64,000 bases of DNA from Microbacterium sp. 1.5R (GTDB lineage: Bacteria; Actinomycetota; Actinomycetes; Actinomycetales; Microbacteriaceae). The first letter of the stretch is position 1; each line of letters begins with the position of its first letter. Positions 45,035-51,905 of this stretch are shown one piece after another. Position numbers and translations under genes: made by a program. The notes under the pieces are model-generated. The model did not search any database, had not been told where the DNA came from, and was given only the letters and a program-made list of their open reading frames with translations. Location: assembly GCF_007667425.1 (NCBI RefSeq), contig NZ_VDRC01000001.1, positions 1,704,595-1,768,594 of the forward strand, written 5' to 3'.

Positions 45035-45792
45035 GGCCTGTCCGTCCCCGAGCCGCCGCCGTCGTCACCCTGCTGCTGATCGCGCTCCTGCGTGCCCTGT
45101 TCGAGCTTGTCCTTGAGCTCTTCGAGCTTGTCGTCGGAGGGCTGCGGCTCCTCCTCCTGCGGCTGCTCCTGCTCTTCGGGCTGCTCCTGCTCCTGCTGCT
45201 TCTGCTTGAGGCGGTCCTCGAGGTCTTCCTTGCTCTGCTGCATATCGCGGTTCGGATCCGACGACTGCTGCTCGGCCTCCTCGCTGTTGCACTCCTCCGG
45301 CATCTCGGTGGTCACGGTCAACGCCTCCGCGTACAGCTGCGCGGCACCCGCTCCGTCGCCGTCGGCCCGGGCGGCGTCACCCATTCGCTCGATCACGATC
45401 GCGAGGTTGATCCGCACGCCGCACACCTCGAGACCTGTCGCGAGGTCGAGCGCCTCTTCGAGCTTCGCACGTGCGTCGGGCAGCTGCTCCGAGCCGGCCA
45501 GCGCCGTGCCCACATTGAAGGGCGCCTTGTACGGCTCGAACCAGTTGAGGAACTCCTGGCCCCGAGCCGACGCCTCCGAACCCGCATAGTCGTCTGCCAC
45601 GTAGGCGCTGATCGACTGGTGCGCGAATGCGTACATGCTCAGCAGCTTTCCGACGAACAGCAGGGCGACGAGCACCAGCGGCAGCGAGCCGATCGCGACC
45701 CACCGGCGGATGCGACGGCGACGCCGGTTCGATGCGAGGAGAGCGGATGCCGCGTCCGCGCGGACGTCGTCGGGTGCGGTGGCCGTGGTCAT
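45028..45792 (-). CDS. Membrane-anchored TPR-like protein (BatC-like)
   Basis: A 254-residue protein with one membrane helix (VAIGSLPLVLVALLFVGKLL, residues 31-50). A tetratricopeptide-like region follows (NVGTALAGSEQLPDARAKLEEAL and IVIERMGDAARADGDGAGAAQLYAEAL) at residues 90-165, and then a Gln/Glu-rich, highly charged tail of about 80 residues (EDRLKQKQQEQEQPEEQEQ). Position after two VWA genes matches BatC of the Bacteroides aerotolerance operon. The tail has long runs of Gln/Glu and may be disordered or coiled. Start and stop overlap the neighbouring genes. Confidence 0.7.
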   Translation of the reverse strand: MTTATAPDDVRADAASALLASNRRRRRIRRWVAIGSLPLVLVALLFVGKLLSMYAFAHQSISAYVADDYAGSEASARGQEFLNWFEPYKAPFNVGTALAGSEQLPDARAKLEEALDLATGLEVCGVRINLAIVIERMGDAARADGDGAGAAQLYAEALTVTTEMPEECNSEEAEQQSSDPNRDMQQSKEDLEDRLKQKQQEQEQPEEQEQPQEEEPQPSDDKLEELKDKLEQGTQERDQQQGDDGGGSGTDRPW

Positions 45793-46895
45793 GCGTCACC
45801 TCCGTCGGCGCGTTCCGTCTCGGTGCGCTCGCTCGACGACCTGCGTGTGCTGCGCTCGCTCGACGACCCGCGGGGGCTGCGCTCGGTCGACGACCCGCGG
45901 GGGACGCTCCCGGGCCGCGGCGCGCGGAGGTGGCGGAGGCGAGCGACGAGCATGCTCGCCCGCGCGAGCTCGACCGCGAGCAGCGCGGCGATGACGAGCG
46001 CGGCGATCCAGTACAGCTCGATCACGTTGCCGACCTCGCCGGACTCGGCGTAGTTCGTCGTGGTGGACGGCGCCTCGGGCAGCGCGATCTCGGCATCCGC
46101 TGTCCGGTGCTCGTACTCGACGCCCAGCTGGCCGGCGATCGTCTGGAGGTTCTGCTCGTCGATGGTCGACAGTGCGTTCGTGCCCTCGTACTGGATGTAC
46201 TCGCCGCTCGACCCGTCGACGCCGCCGGTGGTGAGCCGCATCGGCCCGCCCTCGGTGGTGCCGTAGCCGAGCACGGCCCCGGCATCCGTGTACTGCGCGC
46301 TGCCGTCGAACGGCTCGGGCGTCGAGCTCGCCGTCTGCTCGCCGTCGCCAAAGTAGAAGACCATGCGCGAGCGGTCGGGCTGCGATTCTGCGGCGTTCGA
46401 GAGCGTGTCGGCGAGCAGCTGGTTCGCGATGCCGACCGAGCTGCCGCGCGACTGGCTGGTGACCTCGGGGCGCAGAACCTCGAGCGACGAGATCAGCGCG
46501 GTGGTGTCGGTCGTCAGCGGCAGGCGCAGGTCGGCCGAGGCGTCGAACGTGATGAGGGCGAAGCGCGCGCCGGGGTACTCGTCGACAATCGATTGCACGT
46601 CGGTTCGCACGCCGTCGAGTCGAGGCTGTCCGTCGCCCCAGTCCTCGGCGACGATGCTCGCGGTCGTGTCGACGACGAGCACGATGTCGGTGTCGGTCGC
46701 GAGCGTCTGCGTCGCCCCGCCGGGGATGCCGGGTCGCAGCAGCATCGTGAACAGGGCCACGAGCATGACGAGACGCATGACCCACAGTCCGCGGTCGCGT
46801 CCTGGTGCCTTGACGAGCGCGAGCACGCCGATCGCGGCCACCGGTGCGAACAGCAGCAGCAGCAGGAAGACATTGAGGACGGGCTGGAGGATCAC
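45789..46895 (-). CDS. VWA-domain membrane protein (BatB-like)
   Basis: A 368-residue protein with two N-terminal helices, a von Willebrand factor A domain and a C-terminal helix (ELYWIAALVIAALLAVELA). The metal-ion site reads LVVDTTASIVAEDW, a DxTxS version of DxSxS. After the last helix comes a cytoplasmic tail with three nine-residue repeats (SPRGSSTER type), encoded by 27-bp tandem repeats. It overlaps the BatA-like gene by four bases and is probably the partner VWA protein of a MoxR ATPase. Confidence 0.82.
   Translation of the reverse strand: MILQPVLNVFLLLLLFAPVAAIGVLALVKAPGRDRGLWVMRLVMLVALFTMLLRPGIPGGATQTLATDTDIVLVVDTTASIVAEDWGDGQPRLDGVRTDVQSIVDEYPGARFALITFDASADLRLPLTTDTTALISSLEVLRPEVTSQSRGSSVGIANQLLADTLSNAAESQPDRSRMVFYFGDGEQTASSTPEPFDGSAQYTDAGAVLGYGTTEGGPMRLTTGGVDGSSGEYIQYEGTNALSTIDEQNLQTIAGQLGVEYEHRTADAEIALPEAPSTTTNYAESGEVGNVIELYWIAALVIAALLAVELARASMLVARLRHLRAPRPGSVPRGSSTERSPRGSSSERSTRRSSSERTETERADGGDA
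45824..45904 (-). repeat. 27-bp tandem repeats in the BatB-like gene
   Basis: Three copies of a 27-bp unit beginning TGCGCTCGCTCGACGAC at 45824, 45851 and 45878; the third differs by one base in the first 17. They code for a Ser/Arg-rich nine-residue repeat in the cytoplasmic tail. Confidence 0.8.
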
Positions 46896-47878
46896 AGCTT
46901 CACCCTCCAGAGCACGACGATGAACGAGAGCATCGAGACGAGCAGCACGACGATCCAGAGGTTCGGGGTGTCGGTCCAGACGACCTGCGCCTGACCTTTC
47001 AGCTCGGTGGCCTCCTGCTCCTGCACCTGCGTCACGATGTCCGACACCGTGGTGGTGTCGCGCAGACCGTACGCCTGCCCCCCGGTTGCTTCGGCGGCAC
47101 GGGTGAGCTCGGCGCTGACGTCGGCATCCTTGCCCTGCACGGGGTTGAGCGCGAACACCCGGACGCCGACGGACTTCGCGTACGCGGACGCCTCGTCGAG
47201 GGTCACGATCGACGCGCCGTTGATCTCGTTGTCGGTGGCGAAGATGATCGAGCGCGAGCGCTCGTCGTCGGGGTGGTCGAACGCCATCGCGCAGGCGGCG
47301 AGACCGTCGCCGATGAGCGAGGCGCCGTTGCCGTTGAGGGTGCCGACCCAGTGCTCCGGCACGTCGTCGAGGTAGTCGAAGCTCTCGCGGATGCTCTGCA
47401 GGTGCTCGCGGATGAACGGGTAGTCATCGGTGAGGGGGAAGATCTGCACCGGCGAGCTGTTGAAGATCGTGAGTCCGATGCGCTCGCCCTCGAAGTCGTC
47501 GAGCAGCTCGTCGAACACGCTGAGCACCTCGACGTCGACCTCGCTCATCGATCCGGAGACGTCGAGGCACAGCATGATGTCGCGGCTCGTGTTGACGGGT
47601 TGGATCGTCTGCGACGACATCGGCCGCGCAGCCACGACACCCGCCGAGACCACGGCGATGACGCCGAGCAGCAGGATGCCGGAGAGCGCCAGCACCCGAC
47701 GGTTCAGCGCCTGGCGGAACGTCGGCAGGGCACGCAGGCGTTCGGCGCGCGCGACCCTGGCGCGCTCGTGCTCGTCGGTCTTCGCCCCGCCCCGCAGCCC
47801 GAGGAGCACGCCGATCGCGATCGCGACGACCGCGGCGCCGACGACGACGAGGATCACCCACCAGTTCGCTAGTGCCAT
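46892..47878 (-). CDS. VWA-domain membrane protein (BatA-like)
   Basis: A 328-residue protein with two N-terminal helices, a complete VWA domain and one C-terminal helix close to the end. The metal-ion-dependent adhesion site is intact: LCLDVSGSMSEVD (DxSxS), with the later threonine and aspartate positions in LTIFNSSP and FATDNEINGA. BatA-like proteins face the periplasmic or outer side and are thought to work with MoxR ATPases in protein assembly or stress survival. Four-base overlaps on both sides. Confidence 0.88.
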   Translation of the reverse strand: MALANWWVILVVVGAAVVAIAIGVLLGLRGGAKTDEHERARVARAERLRALPTFRQALNRRVLALSGILLLGVIAVVSAGVVAARPMSSQTIQPVNTSRDIMLCLDVSGSMSEVDVEVLSVFDELLDDFEGERIGLTIFNSSPVQIFPLTDDYPFIREHLQSIRESFDYLDDVPEHWVGTLNGNGASLIGDGLAACAMAFDHPDDERSRSIIFATDNEINGASIVTLDEASAYAKSVGVRVFALNPVQGKDADVSAELTRAAEATGGQAYGLRDTTTVSDIVTQVQEQEATELKGQAQVVWTDTPNLWIVVLLVSMLSFIVVLWRVKL

Positions 47879-48360
47879 GTGCGCACCACCGTTCGGGCAG
47901 CCTCGGCGCCGGCGAGCGGATCGATCGCCGGACCCTGGCGGAAGATGCTCGGGTAGTAGTGGCGGCCCATCGCGTCGATGAGGGCCGGATGCACGCCTCG
48001 GGCCACGAGGTCGTCGAGGGCGAGAACCGGGGCCTCGAGGCCGCTGTACTCGTTCACGAAGGTGCGCACGACCCGGCTGAGCTCGAAGTTCGCGTTGCGC
48101 GCCGTGAGGCTGCGCGCGCGGTAATCGTCTTCGATGTGCTGGATCGCGTCGAGGTACTCCATCCGCAGCTGCGACAGGACGTCGACGGTCTGCAGCGTGG
48201 CGCCCTGCCCCTCGCGGGTGAGGGTCAGGTCGCGACGGGGACGCGTGAGGACGATCAGCAGCCAGGCGCCGGCGACGAGCAGCAGCAGGATGCCGATGGC
48301 GAGCAGCATCCAGCCCCAGCCGTACTGCGCCGGTGGATAGAGCTCGTCAGAGCCGGGCAT
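47869..48360 (-). CDS. Single-helix membrane protein of the MoxR-VWA operon (DUF4381-like)
   Basis: A 163-residue protein: a short outer N-terminus (ELYPPAQYGWGW), one membrane helix (MLLAIGILLLLVAGAWLLIVL), and a helical cytoplasmic domain of about 120 residues. Position between the DUF58 and VWA genes matches the DUF4381-type protein of Bat operons. Overlaps both neighbours, so it is translated as part of the operon. Confidence 0.7.
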   Translation of the reverse strand: MPGSDELYPPAQYGWGWMLLAIGILLLLVAGAWLLIVLTRPRRDLTLTREGQGATLQTVDVLSQLRMEYLDAIQHIEDDYRARSLTARNANFELSRVVRTFVNEYSGLEAPVLALDDLVARGVHPALIDAMGRHYYPSIFRQGPAIDPLAGAEAARTVVRTWH

Positions 48361-49234
48361 GAGACCTCCGATTCAGCAGCTGCAGCAGCTGCGAGACGGC
48401 GTCGTCCTGGTCAGCGAGCACTCCGTGGCTGATCTCCATGCGCGTGAGGACCTCGGCGAGCCGCGCGGCATCCGCCTCGGTCTGCGCCGTCAGCTCCCGC
48501 ACGATGTCGAGGTCGCCCTGCACGAAATCGGGTACCTCCCACATACTGTCGACGTCGCTGCGGATGGTTCCCGTGGTGTGGTCGAGCACCGGTTCGGCGT
48601 CGCGCAGGGTCAGCCACAGCACGTCGTGCTGGACTCGCAGTCGACGCAGCATCCGCTCCGTCTCGGTGGTGACCGGTGCTTCGTCGGTGATGACCACGAC
48701 GATCATCCGTCGAGAGATCGTCCGCGTGACGTACGAAAGAAGGGCGTCGCGGTCGCTGGGAGCCGTGCTGCCTTCGATCGCTCCGTCGACCGTGCGCAAC
48801 GTGTGCTCGAGCGCGCCTTCGCTGCGGCCGGGGGCTCGCCGACGCACACCGTCGGCGTCGCCGTAGACGAGCGTGAAGTCGTCGCCGTGGCGCAGCGCGA
48901 GGATGCCGAGCACCCCCGTCGAGAGGATCGCGAGGTCTTTCTTCGACCGCTCGTCGCGTGCGAGCGCGCCCATCGAGCGTCCCGTGTCGACCACGAACAG
49001 GACCGTGTGCATGCGCTGGGCGCGGTGACGCTTCACCAGCGGCGTGCCCATGCGTGCGGTCGCGCGCCAGTCGATGTCGCGCACCTGATCGCCGTACTCG
49101 TACTTGCGCAGGTCCTCGAAGTCGAGGCTGCGTCCGTGCAGCAGCGACGCGTACGCGCCGTCGAGGGCGTGCAGCGACTTGCGCGACGAGTGGATGAAGA
49201 GCTTGCTCTTCACCTGCGTGATCAGGCTGGGCAT
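48347..49234 (-). CDS. DUF58 domain protein
   Basis: A 295-residue DUF58 protein, a VWA-related domain found next to MoxR ATPases. The family block EYGDQVRDIDWRATARMG is present near residue 50, and FVVDTGRSMGALARD holds a degenerate metal site (DxGxS). No membrane helix is seen, unlike many DUF58 proteins, so it should be cytoplasmic. The start lies seven bases after the moxR stop. Confidence 0.88.
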   Translation of the reverse strand: MPSLITQVKSKLFIHSSRKSLHALDGAYASLLHGRSLDFEDLRKYEYGDQVRDIDWRATARMGTPLVKRHRAQRMHTVLFVVDTGRSMGALARDERSKKDLAILSTGVLGILALRHGDDFTLVYGDADGVRRRAPGRSEGALEHTLRTVDGAIEGSTAPSDRDALLSYVTRTISRRMIVVVITDEAPVTTETERMLRRLRVQHDVLWLTLRDAEPVLDHTTGTIRSDVDSMWEVPDFVQGDLDIVRELTAQTEADAARLAEVLTRMEISHGVLADQDDAVSQLLQLLNRRSHARL

Positions 49235-49241
49235 GGGATCG

Positions 49242-50417
49242 TCAGGGAGTGGGGACGGCGCCGAAGATCTGGTCGATGATCTCTTCGCTCCGGATGCCCT
49301 CGGCGTCGGCCTCGAACGTGAGCAGCACGCGGTGGCGCAGCACGAGGTGGCGCAGCGAGCGGATGTCCTCGGGCAGCACGTGGCCGCGTCCGTTGATCAG
49401 CGCGAGAGCCCGCGCCGCCTGGAGGAACGCGATGCTCGCGCGGGGGCTCGCGCCGTACTTGATGTACCGGGCCCTCTCCTCGCCGATGTACGGCGCCGGA
49501 TTGCGGGTGACGTAGGCGATCGAGACGATGTAGTTGCGGATGGCCGGGTCGACGTAGATGCGTGCGGCGACGTCCTGCAGCATCCGCACGTCGTCGAGCG
49601 AGATGGCGCTCTCGACGTGGCGCTCGGGGTCGAGCACACCGGAGTCGATGCGTCCGAGGATCTCGAATTCGTCCGCCGGGCTCGGGTACTCGACGATCTC
49701 CTTGAGCAGGAAGCGGTCCATCTGCGCCTCGGGCAGCTCGTACGTGCCCTCCTGCTCGATGGGGTTCTGCGTCGCGATCACGAGGAACGGCTTCGGCAGG
49801 GGGTGGATCTCGCCGCCGATCGTGGTCTGGTGCTCCTGCATCGCCTCGAGCATCGCGCTCTGCGTCTTGGCGCTCGAACGGTTGATCTCGTCGAGTAGCA
49901 CGAAGTTCGCGTGCACCGGGCCGAGCACGGTGCGGAACGAGCCGGTGGCGGCGTCGTAGATCTGGTTGCCGGTGATGTCGCTCGGCAGCAGGTCGGGCGT
50001 GCACTGGATGCGCTTGAACCGCGCCTTCACGGTGTCGGCGAGCGTGCTGGCGGCCGTGGTCTTCGCGAGACCGGGCACGCTCTCGAGCAGGATGTGGCCG
50101 CCCGCGATGAGCGAGATGAGCAGGCTCGTGCGCAGGCGCTCCTGGCCGACCATCTTCGCCGAGTACGCGTCGGACACCGTCTTCAGCACGGCGCCCGCGC
50201 GGCGCAGCTCGGCGTCGGACGGAGCTTCGGATCGCGTGGATGCCGAGGGCGAGGCGGGGGGTGCGGGCTGCGCGGCGCTGGCTTCGGCGCGCGTGGCCGG
50301 AGCAGCGGGCGGGGCGGGGGGAGCCGGAGGCGCGGGCGGGGCGGGCGATGCCGACGGAGCGGGCGGAGGCGGCGGGGTGGAACCCGCGGGGCTGCCGGAT
50401 GCGTAGGGCTCGTTCAC
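49242..50417 (-). CDS. MoxR-family AAA+ ATPase
   Basis: A 391-residue MoxR ATPase that probably acts as a chaperone for the VWA and DUF58 proteins encoded downstream. Walker A is ESVPGLAKTTAAS, Walker B is FVLLDEINRS, and ATQNPIEQEGTYELPEAQMDR contains sensor 1 and the arginine finger region. The first 75 residues form an unusual Pro/Ala-rich low-complexity segment (repeats of PAPPAPPAPP), absent from most MoxR proteins. GTG at 50417 is chosen because GAGGAG lies four bases upstream. First gene of a seven-gene operon. Confidence 0.9.
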   Translation of the reverse strand: MNEPYASGSPAGSTPPPPPAPSASPAPPAPPAPPAPPAAPATRAEASAAQPAPPASPSASTRSEAPSDAELRRAGAVLKTVSDAYSAKMVGQERLRTSLLISLIAGGHILLESVPGLAKTTAASTLADTVKARFKRIQCTPDLLPSDITGNQIYDAATGSFRTVLGPVHANFVLLDEINRSSAKTQSAMLEAMQEHQTTIGGEIHPLPKPFLVIATQNPIEQEGTYELPEAQMDRFLLKEIVEYPSPADEFEILGRIDSGVLDPERHVESAISLDDVRMLQDVAARIYVDPAIRNYIVSIAYVTRNPAPYIGEERARYIKYGASPRASIAFLQAARALALINGRGHVLPEDIRSLRHLVLRHRVLLTFEADAEGIRSEEIIDQIFGAVPTP

Positions 50418-50530
50418 AGGTCTCCTCGTTCCCACGGGGACGCGACGATGTTCCCCCGCGACCAGAGTATCGGCATCTGTTGCAGCGGCTCCGGCCGGCG
50501 AATGGGGACTTCTCCCCATGATCCGCTGGC

Positions 50531-50794
50531 TCAGATGTCGTAGACGTCCCGGCGATGCGCCACGCGCACCACCGTCACGAGGACCTGGTCGTCGATCACC
50601 TCGTACAGCACGCGATAGTCGCCGACCCGCAGCCGCCATGCGTTGTCGAAGCCTGTGAGCTTGCGCACGCCGTGCGGTCGCGGCTCACGCCCGAGATCGG
50701 AGACCCCCGCGAGGATGCGTCGACGGGTCTGCGGATCCAGTTTGCGGACTTCTTTGGCGGCCGCCGTCGTGAACTCGACGCGATATGCGCTCAC
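50531..50794 (-). CDS. RelE/ParE-family toxin
   Basis: An 87-residue RelE-type mRNA interferase. The fold signature is clear: YRVEFTTAAAKEVRKLD at the start, the core WRLRVGDYRVLYEV, and VVRVAHRRDVYDI at the end with the arginine and tyrosine positions used by RelE toxins. It overlaps the antitoxin gene by four bases, with the antitoxin first, the usual order for relBE modules. It would cleave ribosome-bound mRNA when the antitoxin is degraded. Confidence 0.9.
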   Translation of the reverse strand: MSAYRVEFTTAAAKEVRKLDPQTRRRILAGVSDLGREPRPHGVRKLTGFDNAWRLRVGDYRVLYEVIDDQVLVTVVRVAHRRDVYDI

Positions 50795-51051
50795 GCGACG
50801 TCAGCGCGCAGCTCATCCAGCGATATCCGACCGCCATCATCGGCCGCGCGCGCCGCCGCGAACTCAGCGGCGTCACGGGCCGCTTCGAGTTCCTCGAGCA
50901 GTTCGAGATCGTCGACGCTGATCACGACTGCGGTGAGCTTGCCGTGACGAGTCACGCCGACACGCTCCGAACCGTAGGCGACGCCGCCCAGGACGTCAGC
51001 CAGGCTGTCGCGGAGATCCTTCGACGGGACGCTGCGGCTGATGGTGTTCAT
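50791..51051 (-). CDS. Phd/YefM-family antitoxin
   Basis: An 86-residue Phd/YefM antitoxin. The DNA-binding N-terminus contains SVPSKDLRDSLADVLGGV and VGVTRHGKLTAVVISVDDLE; the acidic C-terminal half (ARDAAEFAAARAADDGG) would wrap the toxin. The start at 51051 lies 15 bases from the 16-bp palindrome, which is the expected autoregulatory site. GGGGATAT precedes the ATG. Confidence 0.9.
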   Translation of the reverse strand: MNTISRSVPSKDLRDSLADVLGGVAYGSERVGVTRHGKLTAVVISVDDLELLEELEAARDAAEFAAARAADDGGRISLDELRADVA

Positions 51052-51060
51052 ATCCCCAGA

Positions 51061-51081
51061 ATAGTACTTATGTACATAAGT
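51061..51081 (-). promoter_or_regulatory. Operator and promoter of the toxin-antitoxin operon
   Basis: ACTTATGTACATAAGT (51066-51081) is a perfect 16-bp palindrome. On the minus strand TACTAT (51066-51061) abuts it and serves as a -10 box, so the antitoxin complex bound at the palindrome would block RNA polymerase. Confidence 0.75.
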
Positions 51082-51092
51082 GGATGAAGGTA

Positions 51093-51794
51093 TCACCGAG
51101 CGGAAAGGGATACCGCGCGGCGGCGCCCTACCCAGACGACGAAGCAGGCGACGCCGATGATCGCGACCGCGATGCCGACGACGTATCCGGCCACGCCGAG
51201 GTACTCGCCCGGCACTCGGTGCGGGTTCAGGAAGGGGTACGGGTACCACCACTCCTCGCCGGTGGCCGGGGCGACGATGAGGTTCGCGCGGATCATCGTG
51301 TACGCGGCCCAGACCAGCGGGAAGATCGCCGAGATGAAGACGGTGCCCCACGGCAGTGCGCGGCGGCGCGGGGCGAAGAGCACGTCGAGCAGCAGGATCA
51401 GCGGGAAGACGACGTGCAGCACCTCGTTCGACCACGGGACCGTGACGCCCTGCGGGAGCTCGATACCCCGCAGGAGGGTGTTGTACACGATGCCGGTGAC
51501 GATCATGTAGGTGCTCGCGCACACGAGCAGGACGGCGAGCCACGAGGGCTCCCGCTCGTAGTCACCGCGGTGCCGGATGCTCCAGATCGCCGCGATGATG
51601 AAGGCCACGGCGGCGATCACGTTGGAGTCGATCGTGAAGAAGCTGAAGAAGTTCCACCACACGGTGGGGAGGTGGCTGCCCCACGGGGTCGGATCGGTCA
51701 TCGCGATCTGCAGGGTCAGCGACAGCTGGGCGATCACGGCGGCGAGGCCGAGTGCTGCGGACGCCAACCGGACGTAGGGCCACCAGGTCTTCAT
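51093..51794 (-). CDS. Pr6Pr family membrane protein (second copy)
   Basis: A 233-residue membrane protein with six helices, similar in layout to the protein at 498-1277. Features shared with it are the loop WWYPYPFLNPHRVPG before the last helix and the LHVVFPLILLLDVLFAP helix (compare LVHVATPALLIADWLLFVP). The ATG at 51794 has a ribosome site (GGGAGGAAGT) directly upstream. It is divergent from the cyclase gene, with about 110 bases between them. Function unknown. Confidence 0.75.
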   Translation of the reverse strand: MKTWWPYVRLASAALGLAAVIAQLSLTLQIAMTDPTPWGSHLPTVWWNFFSFFTIDSNVIAAVAFIIAAIWSIRHRGDYEREPSWLAVLLVCASTYMIVTGIVYNTLLRGIELPQGVTVPWSNEVLHVVFPLILLLDVLFAPRRRALPWGTVFISAIFPLVWAAYTMIRANLIVAPATGEEWWYPYPFLNPHRVPGEYLGVAGYVVGIAVAIIGVACFVVWVGRRRAVSLSAR

Positions 51795-51852
51795 ACTTCC
51801 TCCCGCGCACACACTATCGACACGCGGCGAAATCAGCCCTAGACCGCAATGC

Positions 51853-51865
51853 CGATATATCGATA
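51853..51865. promoter_or_regulatory. Overlapping palindromes upstream of the cyclase gene
   Basis: CGATATATCG (51853-51862) overlaps TATCGATA (51858-51865) in the divergent gap between the Pr6Pr and cyclase genes, about 41 bases before the cyclase start. AT-rich for this genome and well placed for a regulator or the -10 region. Confidence 0.4.
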
Positions 51866-51905
51866 GCGTCTGTCGCGAGAAGGCACGCGCGTGGCGGAGG
51901 GGCTC

